From Lepidostoma basale (Eukaryota; Arthropoda; Insecta; Trichoptera; Lepidostomatidae): a stretch of DNA of 64,000 bases. Position numbers and translations under genes: made by a program. This document shows, one piece after another, positions 42,905 through 51,659 of this stretch. The notes under the pieces were generated by a model. It made no database searches. It had not been told where the DNA came from and saw only the letters and a list, made by a program, of their open reading frames with translations. The stretch lies in assembly GCA_022606425.2 (NCBI GenBank), contig JAHDVF020000754.1, forward strand, positions 620,001 through 684,000, read 5' to 3'. Each line of letters begins with the position of its first letter. Positions within the stretch are counted from its first letter, which is position 1.

Positions 42905-42965
42905 CAATTTTTAGCTTCGATCGGTTTCGGCAGTTCGATGCGATCTTCTGTCTTTTTCTATCATA
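42905..42965 (-). repeat. P5 core, isolated copy
   Basis: The minus strand reads CAGAAGATCGCATCGAACTG CCGAAACCGATCG. It has the same order as the P5 arms at 56.37-56.52 kb (CAGAAGAT, hairpin, CCGAAAC, palindrome-like CCGATC) but the hairpin has partly decayed. Confidence 0.5.
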
Positions 42966-43116
42966 GATTTGTAAATACTAAATTTCTTTTTTAAGAGTTT
43001 TTCAAGCTATTGATGGTTGTGGTTTTGTTTTTATAAAACTCCATTATAAATCACAATATACTCGTACACGCGATGTTAAATCGTTTTTAAAGATTTTTTT
43101 TAAATTTTTTTTACGT

Positions 43117-43342
43117 ATACAACAGGTCGCATGAACCCAATTACAGTATACAATTTGTTTTTAAGCTGATATATTGATTCTCGTGACATGTGACAGGTAG
43201 CCAATCTATCGCCATTTTATTGTCACGAGAATTCTACGCCAGACCAAAGACAGTGTGACAATCACACTGCCATCGCCGGGAATCGAACCCAGAACCTTCG
43301 GAATGGGAATCAGAGCTCTTACCACTCTGCCACGAAGGTCGT
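43117..43342 (-). mobile_element. tRNA-derived SINE, copy 2 (near full length)
   Basis: The minus strand starts GACCTTCGTGGCAGAGTGGT (A-box region GTGGCAGAGTGG), has the B box GGGTTCGATTCCCGG, then the body GATGGCAGTGTGATTGTCAC, TTCTCGTGACAATAAAATGG, GATAGATTGGCTACCTGTC and ends at ACCTGTTGTATAC. The tRNA-like head of about 70 nt and the fixed 3' end define the family. It is probably mobilised by one of the LINEs here, but its 3' end does not obviously match any of them. Confidence 0.88.
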
Positions 43343-43879
43343 CATTTTATTTGTATAAAAATAAATATACTCGTATAAGTGACAATTTTGTTTCTAAAAG
43401 TTTTTCAATCATCCTGTCACAACGGAAGCTTTGCTTGACTTTAAAAAAAAAACATTTTAATTACGGATTCGATAATACATAGCTCGCAGTACTATGGTAC
43501 GACAAATCCGTTATTCAATCAATTTATCGATGATTCAGCTCTTTTAATCGCGTTTAAATCTTAATAAATCCCGCAGTATTCCAGCCGAATTTTCGCTCCG
43601 TAAGCCGAACTCTGAGCTGCGGTAAGACAAAATACAAATCCTTCTAATCCGAATCACAGATTTATACCTCGCTGTTTATTGTTAGAACATTATAAAGGGA
43701 AAATTAATTGGAATTAACTCTCGCTTGGTGCGTCAGAATACATGTATTCCAACTTAATTAGGAAGGAAAGCTACGAGAGAATCGTTTTCCAAGTTTAATC
43801 TTCACAAACCAGTATGTGAGAACTACAGCCATATTATTTTAAATGAAGATATTCCGAAAACGTATTTTGTATAAAACTT
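43343..43879. other. Spacer, no feature recognised
   Basis: GC-richer patch at 43560-43640 without coding or repeat signature. Confidence 0.45.
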
Positions 43880-44475
43880 TTATTTAATCAATTATTAATA
43901 CGAATAAAAACGTTCGTTTTTTAGAAGTTTTATAATAATTTTTGGCACTTACGTGTTTCGCCTTTCTAAGGAATTCTTCTTCTTGTCCTGTCACACCTTA
44001 GTGGTGCAGAGGGCCTCAAGGAGCCTTCTCCACCCAACTCTATCGCATGCCTCATGCCTAACATCATCCCAAGTGCGACCTGCTGCTTTGACTTCGTCCT
44101 GTAGGGTTCTTCTCCAGGCGGCTCTAGGTCTGCGTCGCTTCCTCCCCCCCCCCATAGGGGACCAGTCTAGTGCGCCCTGAGTGATGCAGGCTGGGTTCCG
44201 TCTCAGAGTGTGACCAATCCACAGCCATTTGCGTCTAGCAACTTGTTCTCTAATTGGCTTTTCGCCTGCCATGGTTCAGAGAACGTTATTTGACACTGTT
44301 TGGGGCCAATAGATGTTGAATATTGAGCGAAGGCACCTATTTCTAAGGTATTATCAAATTAATGTAAATGCCTTAGAAATAGGTGAAGTTATATAAAAAA
44401 AGCAAAACATGTTTTTCTCATAAATTATTATAAAATTTCTAGAAAACAGACTTTTGATTCGTTTCAAGCATAGGT
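43880..44475. repeat. Palindromic repeat P1 split by a LINE insertion
   Basis: Left arm AATACGAATAAAAACGTTCG..GAAGTTTTATAATAA..CGTGTTTCGCCTTTCTAAGG (43898-43971) and right arm TATAAAATTTCTAGAAAACAGACTTTTGATTCG (44429-44461) are the two halves of one palindrome. Between them lies the L-J LINE (43976-44339). Confidence 0.75.
43976..44339 (-). pseudogene. LINE L-J C-terminus inserted in a P1 repeat
   Basis: It is flanked by TTTCTAAGG (43963-43971 and 44340-44348), extended to 13 bp with one mismatch. The minus strand encodes PIREQVARRKWLWIGHTLRR, CITQGALDWSPMGGGRKRRR, RPRAAWRRTLQDEVKAAGRT and WDDVRHEACDRVGWRRLLEA, then LCTTKV, a stop and an AAGAAGAAG tail. IxxxKWxWIGHTLR..GRPR.TWRR is the hallmark of a widespread non-LTR ORF2 end. 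The frame is open for 93 codons, but the copy lacks everything upstream. Confidence 0.9.
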
Positions 44476-44499
44476 ATATTGTTCGTATTCTTTTATATC

Positions 44500-44645
44500 G
44501 TTCTCCCAATGAAGAAGGTAATTCTTCAAAAGATGACAAGAAAAATAAACACACGAGTACAAAATAGCAGTATTTAGATTCATAAATAAAAAAATCGTCA
44601 TAATGAAATTCCACAGTGGAAACGCCATGAGTTTATCCAACATAT
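44500..44645 (+). repeat. Repeat P2, copy 2
   Basis: TTCTCCCAATGAAGAAGGTA ATTCTTCAAAAGATGACAAG then AAAAATAAACAC and CATAAATAAAAAAATCGTCATAATG correspond in order to 23.02-23.16 kb. The hairpin GAAGAA/TTCTTC is longer than in copy 1 but still paired. Confidence 0.62.
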
Positions 44646-45295
44646 TTTAATTACTTTAAATATTATTATACAATACATCAATTAAAAACATGGATTTTTT
44701 AAATTTCTTCTTTATCTTATAAACGTGTATTAAACACTCCCGGTACTTTTATCCGGACAGTTTTCGGGGCGAGTCGAAAATATTACTTTTCCGTAGCCAT
44801 ATATTGTAAGGTTTCTCTTCTCTTAGAAACCTGATCGTCCTGTAGAAAATTAATTTCTTACCTATTCTCAGGTATCATGACATGTCCTGGCCGCCAGAGA
44901 TGAGATTTCTCCACCTTTATGTGTTCAGGAAACATTTTTGATTTCAAAGTTTTGTACTTTGCTATTTCGAAAAGTTCTCCCTGCCTTTTCCTTTGAAGTA
45001 CTTGCCTGATCTCGTTTAGGAATATTACTTTTAAATTTATGCGTTAAAAATATAACACAGTTTCTTATTAGATAATCCATTGTTTTGGCGGAAACACTCT
45101 TATATTGTACTATAACATTATTAAATATTTAAATCGAAATTGATGGGTTGGTTGTAAAACCTGACGAAACCACCATCTTTTGGCGAAACCTGTGACAATA
45201 AATTTTAAGATAATTTAATGCAACATTTTTGGTGTCCCTTAGGATGCCACTTGGGCCTTTAATATGGTAATTTTCCGTTTGTTTCCACATATTTG
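44646..45295. other. AT-rich spacer with an R4 fragment
   Basis: CCATTGTTTTGGCGGAAACAC at about 45087-45107 is the R4 start. Otherwise no feature. Confidence 0.45.
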
Positions 45296-45522
45296 GTATA
45301 CAACAGGTTATTTGAACATACTATATACAACTTTTCAGCTATTGATTTTCGGGACAAGTCATAGGTATACGTAGCTAGTCTATCGTCATTTTTATTGTCG
45401 CGTGAATTTTAGATCAGACTAAAGACAGCATGATATTTTTCTTACTGTTATCATCGGGAAATCGAACCCGGGACCTTCGGCGTGGCAATCATAACTGATG
45501 CCACTTTGCCACAAAGGCTGCC
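45296..45522 (-). mobile_element. tRNA-derived SINE, copy 3
   Basis: Same layout as copy 2: GCCTTTGTGGCAAAGTGG, B box GGGTTCGATTTCCCG, body and CTGTTGTATACC end. It is more diverged, with about one difference in six against copy 2. Confidence 0.82.
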
Positions 45523-45934
45523 GACGTTTCTTGTGTGTCCTTAATACTCAAATAATAATAATAATAAATTGGATAATTTATAAAGCGCCATTTTTATGAA
45601 TTGCTCATATCAAGGGATATGCACTCAAAAGAAAATTCGTTTTAATGGCACTTTTTTAAACCTAATTAGACATACGTGTTATGATATTTTGAAGGAATCA
45701 CATGTTTCGCAATCTTTGAATTGCTAAAAAGTTACGGTGACGCGAGTTGCTGTATAATCCCTACACATTTCAAAATGACATTTCAATTCGTTAATAATGA
45801 AATTACGTTATTTAATTACATTTATACTTGTATTATTATAAAGTATAATAGAACAATTTGTATGAGTACAATCTACATACCACCGGTAAGGGAATATTAA
45901 ATATTTATTGTTTCATGAACAATGATGTAAAACT
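45523..45934. other. AT-rich spacer, no feature recognised
   Basis: An (AAT)n run at 45551-45568. No gene. Confidence 0.5.
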
Positions 45935-46145
45935 CCATATTAAATAATTCATACAAATGAAAACGTAAGTTTTCTAGAAGTTTTATTATATTTTATGGGA
46001 ATGACATGTTTCGTCCTTCTAAGGCATTATCAAATGTCTTTTGGAAATAGACATTTGATAATGACTTAACATGTCATCCCATAAAATATAATAAAACTTC
46101 TATAAAAACTTACGTTGTCAGTTGTATTAATTATTGAATATTAAA
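45935..46145. repeat. Palindromic repeat P1, best copy
   Basis: TAAAACTCCATATTAAATAA flank, then left arm ACAAATGAAAACGTAAGTTT..TTTTATTATATTTTATGGG AATGACATGTTTCG and the mirrored right arm CATGTCATCCCATAAAATATAATAAAACTTC..ACTTACG..TTGTATTAATTATTGAATATT. The centre is CCTTCTAAGGCATTATCAAA..TTTGATAATG. About ten further whole or partial copies occur in the window. No coding sequence. The minus strand of the left arm carries the core TTGATAATGCCTTAGAAGGACGAAACATGTC, written here in pieces: TTGATAAT, hairpin GCCTT/AAGG-C, GAAAC, AT, GTC. Confidence 0.85.
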
Positions 46146-46261
46146 TATTTTCCTGAATGGTTAGCATCGCGCCTAAGGTGATTTATTTAAATTGAAGTCA
46201 TATTTAAGGCAGTGATCCCTGCCTTACCTATAACGTTTTTTGATGATAACATATTTAACAA

Positions 46262-46435
46262 ATAGACCATTGTTTTGGACAAAACACTACGATATTTCAA
46301 CATTATTAACCGTTAAAATATAAAACATTGTTTATGGTGTCACAATTTTATTTTTATTTTTCATATTTACCTGATGATGTCAACATCGGTTAACGAAACA
46401 ACTGTAATAAAAAAATGTTGCTACAGCGTTTTTTA
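46262..46435 (+). repeat. R4 repeat, copy with best hammerhead-like core
   Basis: Starts AGACCATTGTTTTGGACAAA ACACTACGATATTTCAACATT, shared with 12.79, 20.10 and 45.09 kb, continues GTTTATGGTGTCAC and ends with the core described separately at 46366-46411. Confidence 0.65.
46366..46411 (+). ncRNA. Hammerhead-ribozyme-like motif (R4)
   Basis: Seen in order: TTTAC (helix I strand), CTGATGA (46371-46377, perfect catalytic box), one extra T, helix II GTCAAC/GTTAAC with one mismatch and a 4-nt loop, GAAAC (46395-46399, perfect), CAACTG forming a two-pair helix III, then GTA (46404-46406, an allowed NUH cleavage site) and ATAAA, which pairs with TTTA of the first strand except at the innermost position. 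It differs from the canonical type I hammerhead only by the extra T before helix II and the weak helices I and III. Confidence 0.42.
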
Positions 46436-46476
46436 TTTAAAAAAAGAATATTTTTTAAATTAAATCCAACGGCATC

Positions 46477-47130
46477 TTTTATTTTTATTTATTTATTTCA
46501 TTTATTTGTTTATTTTAAACATATCTAAAGCATTACAATTTTTTTTTCCAATACACTAAAGATACAAGTTGGAGATACACAATAATATACATAATATATA
46601 CAATACATCATAGATTGCATGACAAATTGACGCATGACAAATTAATAAGATAAATATACCATACATCATAGATTGCATGACAATAAGATGCATGACAAAT
46701 TAATAAGATAAATATACCATACAATTATAATAAAGATAGTACTTCCCTCAGATGAGCCAAACTATCACAAAATATGTCAAACTCCGAGGTGATACGATTA
46801 AGCAAATCTGAACCTTGGGAGTCTGGAAATGATTTTCATCTTCAGTTATCATATAACGCATTACCTTAAGGAGCATCATTGGCTGAAATGTCCAGAAAGA
46901 ATAATACAAGCTCTGTTGGACGGTCTTTTAAGCGTTGCATGGAATGGCACCAGCTTACATATTTGAACTCTGATTCACCTAGAACCTGAATGCGAGGGAA
47001 GTCTTCTGGGATGTGTAGATGTTCCGTGCCAAAGCGTTGTCCTCGTACAAACTTTGGGACCCAGCCTTTGCGGTAGCTTGTCCTTCAGTTTGGCAAAATC
47101 TTCCTGTAGACCTCAAGTGCATTGAAAACC
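46477..47130 (-). pseudogene. Probable LINE 3' end with 73-codon unidentified coding block
   Basis: The minus strand (47130-46865) has a frame that begins FNALEVYRKILPN, meets one stop, then stays open for 73 codons: SYRKGWVPKFVRGQRFGTEH, LHIPEDFPRIQVLGESEFKY, VSWCHSMQRLKDRPTELV and a stop after ANDAP. Further on, RITSEFDIFCDSLAHLREVL (about 46800-46745) is in another phase. The segment ends in an A-rich (AAATA)n tail (46477-46510 read on minus). The tail and decay pattern suggest a non-LTR element, but I do not recognise the protein, so a host retro-pseudogene is an alternative. Confidence 0.5.
46605..46720. repeat. Two-copy 58-bp tandem repeat
   Basis: ACATCATAGATTGCATGACA .. TAATAAGATAAATATACCAT is present twice in tandem (46605-46662, 46663-46720) with a few differences around AATTGACG/ATAAGATG. 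It lies in the 3' noncoding part of the LINE-like segment. Confidence 0.85.
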
Positions 47131-47800
47131 TGTCAATGTTTAGATCGAGACTCAAAATCTATTTTCAAACTATCCTTTCCTGATGTAAATCTTGATTGAC
47201 TGCCTCAGATGCTGCTCTCATACTAAATATGTTTTTTTTTAAACTTGTTCGAAAAATTGAGCATTTTTCTATGACATAAAAATGTCGCACTATAAATCAT
47301 TAAATTTATTATGAACTTATTGTTGCTGTAAAAAATGGCAACTTTTCAGAAATAATAAACGTTACATTTTTTTTCGGCTCAAGTTTGTAGATACTTTGTA
47401 TGTAACATTTGCTAATAAGAAAACAACCTTTTCAAAATAAATAATATAATTTGTTTATAATTACTCGAATTATATCGTATCGTCAAACCAAGCAAAATGT
47501 CTACTCTTGCATTCAGTAGGCTCAACGACGCACTTACGTGGATTGTTAAGAATTAGCCGGTCATAAGTCAAATTTCAAAATCGATGTTAAAAATACCAAA
47601 AAAATCCTAGAGCCAAAGAAATGTCCCAGTAACAATAATTGACTATCCCTAACCTCGAATCTTTTACCGTGTGCGCACGCAGGTGGTTGAAACATGTCCG
47701 CCTAACGAAGTGCACGTCGTCATTGTTCTTAGCGCTCTCAGTATAAACATTTAACAAGGAGAATTTTGCCTTGTCCACCTAATATTTCGAAGTTATCGTT

Positions 47801-48465
47801 ATGGATTCGAATAACTCAGGTAATGATCAATATTTCTTGATGTGTTTAACATACTTTAAAAGTTATTTTATATTATTTGTAGAACCTCAAAAAAAGGTGG
47901 TCTACTAATGAAATTTTTACTTAATTTTCAAGTTTATAAGACATTTTGTTATATTATCGCGTCCTATCGCGTAATGTTTGTTCCTGTATTGTATACATCT
48001 TATATTTGACTAATTAATGACATAAAATTTGGTTGCGGATAGCTGCGGTTGACCAAATTACAGTTATTTTTTTAAAAAAGATGACATCACTTTTTTTTAT
48101 CAACTTTTTCTTAAAATGTAATGAAGTGTGATTTTCTCTATTTTAGGTATATCTGATACATTGGGTACAAAAACCATAATCTGTAAATATCTTTACGATC
48201 AAATGCAGCAGCAAGATTTACCTAATTTAGATGAAAAAATTAAATATCTAGAAAATCACCTATTGTCCTGTTGTGGTGACACTCCAGATAATCTAAGCAC
48301 TTTCAAACAAAGATTTGCATATTTTAAAACACCAATGAAAAAAAAACGGAGGAAATACGTTCTTCGCTTAATAAAGAAGTAATCGTTCATGCAGCGCAAA
48401 CAACATTACAGGCTCGAGGGAAAAGGGATGCTTCGAAAATACTACGGGAAATATAACGATTTGAT
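47801..48465 (+). pseudogene. Transib transposase, 5' exons (N-terminal part)
   Basis: Exon 1 (47801-47819) encodes MDSNNS plus one base and is followed by a donor GTAATG. The intron ends TTTTCTCTATTTTAG (48146). Exon 2 begins 48147 and restores the frame: GISDTLGTKTIICKYLYDQM, then LPNLDEKIKYLENHLLSCCG and FKQRFAYFKTPMKKKRRKYV, stopping at 48382. A one-base shift near 48350 would continue as NKEVIVHAAQTTLQARGKRD. The intact splice sites and 84 open codons show modest decay. The coding sequence then runs into the deletion. Family members are about 500-700 residues, so roughly the first fifth remains. Confidence 0.78.
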
Positions 48466-48489
48466 GAATATGCCATGGCTACTACGAAA

Positions 48490-48872
48490 TTGTATGTCGA
48501 GTTATATAGTTGGCACCCAATGACTCCGACCTTGCATAAAATATTGATTCATGGTGCAGTTGTAATTTAAAATGCCTTATTACCCATAGGACAGTTGTCG
48601 GAAGAGGCAGCAGAAGCCAGAAATAAGCACTTTCGATTATACCGCGAAAACTACGCAAGAAAGTTCTCGAGGGAGGAATGTTACCTTGATATACGAGTAT
48701 ATAATGGATTATTATCGAGTTCAGATCCACTATTAAGTAGCATGAAACAAACAAAAAAACGATCAAACCAGGTTCATTTTGCCCTGAAACAATGAATATG
48801 TTACTACCAGCTAACCCTAATACCGAATCCGATATTTCAGACATGGTTCAAGATTTGTCCATAAATGTATAA
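48490..48872 (+). pseudogene. Transib transposase, C-terminal part with catalytic Glu region
   Basis: Frame: VELYSWHPMTPTLHKILIHG, a stop inside VVI-NALLPIG, then GQLSEEAAEARNKHFRLYRE and NYARKFSREE (about 48588-48684), then LLSSSDPLLSSMKQTKKRS after a shift, ending near 48871. In Transib and RAG1 this block corresponds to the region of the third catalytic acidic residue (RAG1 E962, within its SEGNESGNKLF..R.NARQS segment). The pattern SEE..EARNK.F..YRE..ARKFSR is the signature I used. At least one stop and two shifts disable it. Confidence 0.82.
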
Positions 48873-49098
48873 ACAAATTTAAAATACTTGTTTGCACCTC
48901 AATTATTAATCTGTAACTAGATTTTTTTTGTTGTTTGTAAAATTTGTAATAAAAAAAAAAAATTTCCTGGAGATTTAGTATTTTTTTATATTTTTGGCTG
49001 GGAAAAAATACTTTTTTTACTAAGGACAATTTTTTACGATAATATTTATGATTTGAAGTTAAAATACACCGTAAAATAATTTTGACCGCCTAAATCAT

Positions 49099-49361
49099 TT
49101 AAATCCACCTATGTGCGACGTACATAATATTTGTATTTATTCTCACACCATTCGCATTTTTTATGACGTAGGTACTTGTTTGAACGATTACTCGACGACA
49201 TTTTGAGTTGCTTAAGTTTTCCAGGCGAGCGAGATACTTTCCATTTCCCCCAACGCAAAGGTCACGGCCATTAAAATGTGTATTTTCTACTTCTACTTCG
49301 CCTTTCAAAACGAAAGACCCTTTGTAATGTTGCTGATATTTCAATGTACCTACTTTTGGAC
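49099..49361 (-). CDS. Exon-like frame truncated by the Transib insertion
   Basis: On the minus strand an acceptor AATTTGCAG precedes 49361, and the frame stays open for 86 codons: PKVGTLKYQQHYKGSFVLKG, EVEVENTHFNGRDLCVGGNG, KYLARLENLSNSKCRRVIVQ, then NANGVRINTNIMYV. It now ends as AHRWI and a stop inside the Transib terminal repeat. Without the element and one CGACG copy, the frame would continue as VEPTECKSRHFAWFDDTI and stop at 47472-47470. No family recognised. The sequence looks like a genuine protein-coding exon (mixed hydrophilic/hydrophobic residues, higher GC), either a host gene or another mobile element. Confidence 0.5.
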
Positions 49362-49609
49362 CTGCAAATTTTCAATTTTCACTATGTTAAAGATAGATTT
49401 AAATTTTTCAGAACCGATTTGCCTTTAGAATCGCAATTTTAAATTATAAACTCTTTACAAGGGTCACGTATGAAAAAGAAATGTGACACTGGCAAAAAAA
49501 ATATGAATCTGTTTTAAATATTTTTTTACTTACCTTAAAAAAAATTTCATTCGTATTAATTAATTTATATGGAATTTAAAATTATTGTTCAAAGAGCAAT
49601 AAACATGAT
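49362..49609. other. Spacer, no feature recognised
   Basis: AT-rich. TTCATTCGTATTAATTAATTT..ATATGGAATTTAAAA at 49547-49580 is a P1 outer flank. Confidence 0.45.
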
Positions 49610-49715
49610 TAATCTTTATTAGATGGATTGCCAAATCTAGAGTGCAGAACGCTTGGTTCTTTATAGAGGTATATTCAATGCTGAACACGACCTAGTTCCT
49701 TCTTCATAATAATGA
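49610..49715 (-). repeat. SINE-like repeat R2, copy 3
   Basis: The minus strand reads GAAGGAACTAGGTCGTGTTC AGC.. and ACCAAGCGTTCTGCACTC, corresponding to the 42.1 kb copy with a deletion of the central block. Confidence 0.45.
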
Positions 49716-49789
49716 GTTTTTTTATTTTTAGAATAGAGATTGTAAAATATATTATAACACAATCGGTTTACATTTTCGGTGTTGGTTTT

Positions 49790-50110
49790 GCCCAGATCCA
49801 GATATGAGAAGTGAATTTAATGCAAACGAAAGCGCTACGATCAATACAATGAAATATTCATTTAGACACAATATTTTGGTCACATCTGAAAAATCAATGA
49901 ATAAAAATGAAAGCAAGTATGAGTTAACGATGTGAATGGAGCATAAAATATGGGTTAACTAAAAAAAGGGCCGCGATTAAATCAATTAACTGAAATGTCG
50001 CCCAGGTAAAGAGTCTGAGAAATCGACGTGCGTAAAATACATGATGTATAAATGTTGAGGACGCAAGAAAAAGAAAAACAGTGTGGCAATCAATATTCAA
50101 ACCGAATTTG
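49790..50110 (+). pseudogene. LINE L-B, decayed copy
   Basis: Remnants: GAAAGCGCTACGATCAATAC (AND..INxxMK position), TTTGGTCACATCTGAAAAATC, GAGTTAACGATGTGAATGGAG, AGAGTCTGAGAAATCGACGTG CG, GATGTATAAATGTTGAGGACG CAAG and CAGTGTGGCAATCAATATTC. The terminal hairpin and tail are missing. Confidence 0.72.
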
Positions 50111-50394
50111 TTAATTTTCAAATGATCATTAAAATTGTCAAGTTTCCTTCTATCTACTTCTAAGAGGACGAAAAAATATTTAACCTAATCAGAATTATTT
50201 TGTTTTATATGTTTTTTTATATTTAAACGCTTGTACTTTCCTAAGTCCATTTAAGAATTTGAGTATTCTGAATTCGTTGCCATCCCATCATATTGATATT
50301 ATTTTCTTTTGAAGTTAGCTCGTACCTTATTTGGAATCAAACGATATCGGTTCGCTATTAAACAAATTACTGTTTCAATACATCTGATTATAAA

Positions 50395-50580
50395 GGTCTA
50401 CTTATATTTAAGGTCTGTCTTCTAGGAGTTTTATTAAATTTTATATGGAATGACATGTTTTGCCATTCTGAGGCAACAAATATTTGATTTTATTTGAACA
50501 TGTCATTCTATATAAATTTTAATAAAACTCTTTGAAGACAGACGTTTTCATTTATATTAATTATTTAATATGGAAAACTT
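50395..50580. repeat. Palindromic repeat P1
   Basis: GTCTGTCTTCTAGGAGTTTTATTAAATTTTATATGGAATGACATG and the mirrored CATGTCATTCTATATAAATTTTAATAAAACTC..GACAGACG, then TTCATTTATATTAATTATTTAATATGG. The hairpin position on the minus strand is GCCTCAGAATGGC. Confidence 0.78.
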
Positions 50581-51484
50581 ATGGTATTATAAAGTGGTCA
50601 ATTTGATTTATGGAAAATAATATCTATACAAAAAAATATTTTTCACCACAAATAAAAATAAAAATGTTTTAAATAAACTTACTGTATTATGAATGGATTT
50701 CCATATTAATGAATTATTTATCAATAAAAGCACTGTTTGTTTCCACTTTAATTTTTTTTCCTTGCAAAGTTTTGAAGGTTCACATTTTCATCATTGCGAG
50801 AACAATAATAAACTTTTTTTTAAATTATATAAAAAAAATCTACCAATTCTCAAACAACAATAAATATTTAACATTATTTTCTTGTAAAATACAGATAATA
50901 AAAATTATAACTTTTTTGTAAAGCTACAAAAATAGATCACTTATATAATCGCAAAAAAGTTTGCTCCAATTGTGAAAAATAATATTATTTCGGCGCTTTC
51001 AAAGGCATCAAAAGTTTCCCAGCTCCCCCAAGAAAACTGAACGTTACTTAGAAAAAGTATAAGAAAACAAACATATCCATTATTTGTCTCCTTTGGTATG
51101 GAAAAAGGTCCCACCTTGAACACAAATACATCGCTCTCGAGTGACCTCTGAACCGAGGCGAAGGGAGCTTCAGCAAATGCTGCCTGTTGTTATTCAACAG
51201 GGTGTTCTATCTATACGTATTTACCAACTAAACTTTATTGACATAAACAAACGATAAGTAAATTCTAGAAGTTGTAGTTATATAAACATTTTATTATATT
51301 GAAATAAACACATTTCATTTGATATTTAAAAAAATGGTAACTTTGAGATGGAAATTAATTTATTTTTCGAAAATGAGGATCAATTTTTTTTAGCTGAAAT
51401 CTCTTTATGGAAGTCTTGGAAGGAACGATTAATAAATAATTAATCAAAATACGTTTTTAAAGAACAACTTCCACTTTTGTCTTT
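50581..51484. other. AT-rich spacer, no gene seen
   Basis: Extended poly(A)/poly(T) stretches. A small GC-richer patch at 51120-51200 has no recognised identity. Confidence 0.45.
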
Positions 51485-51491
51485 ATTTAGA

Positions 51492-51528
51492 CAGCGACCG
51501 GTTTTGCCAGGCTGGTATCGACAGACTG
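51492..51528 (-). ncRNA. Hammerhead-ribozyme-like motif (P6)
   Basis: Minus strand in order: CAGT (helix I), CTGTCGA (51524-51518; canonical CTGANGA with one change), one extra T, a short hairpin CCA-GCC-TGG, AAAAC (canonical GAAAC), CCGG palindrome, GTC (51498-51496) and GCTG, which pairs with CAGT (one G-T pair). It is followed by TCTAAATAAAGAC. The outer pairing is the main support, since neither strand is conserved with the other families. Confidence 0.33.
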
Positions 51529-51659
51529 GTGACACTGTAATTAACTTACTCCATAAAATTCCACTTTATTTTGATAAACTATTCCATTATATTTCAAAAC
51601 AAAATGTTAATAACCCTAATAACAATATTTAAATTCAGTAAATTTTACATAAATATTTT

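Larger units (their letters stand above)
47526..49120 (+). mobile_element. Transib DNA transposon, internally deleted, TSD CGACG
   Basis: The element 47531-49115 is flanked by CGACG on both sides (47526-47530 and 49116-49120). Transib transposases make 5-bp GC-rich duplications of the CGNCG type. The ends are inverted repeats starting with CAC: left CACTTACGTGGATTGTTAAG, right (inverted) CACATAGGTGGATTTAAATG, and both continue to a GCCGGTCA / GGCGGTCA block about 28 nt in. It contains the start of a spliced transposase gene and its very C-terminus, with the middle (the region holding the two catalytic Asp residues) deleted. It is non-autonomous now. It interrupts a reading frame on the opposite strand (49099-49361). 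Confidence 0.92.

Noticed and set aside
43255..43342. tRNA gene at the SINE head
   Set aside because: The A and B boxes are followed by the SINE body and the fold is imperfect; four copies with the same body show it is a SINE.
45551..45568. CRISPR-like or satellite repeat
   Set aside because: Only a simple (AAT)n run; no spaced repeats anywhere in the window fit a CRISPR array, and the DNA is eukaryotic.
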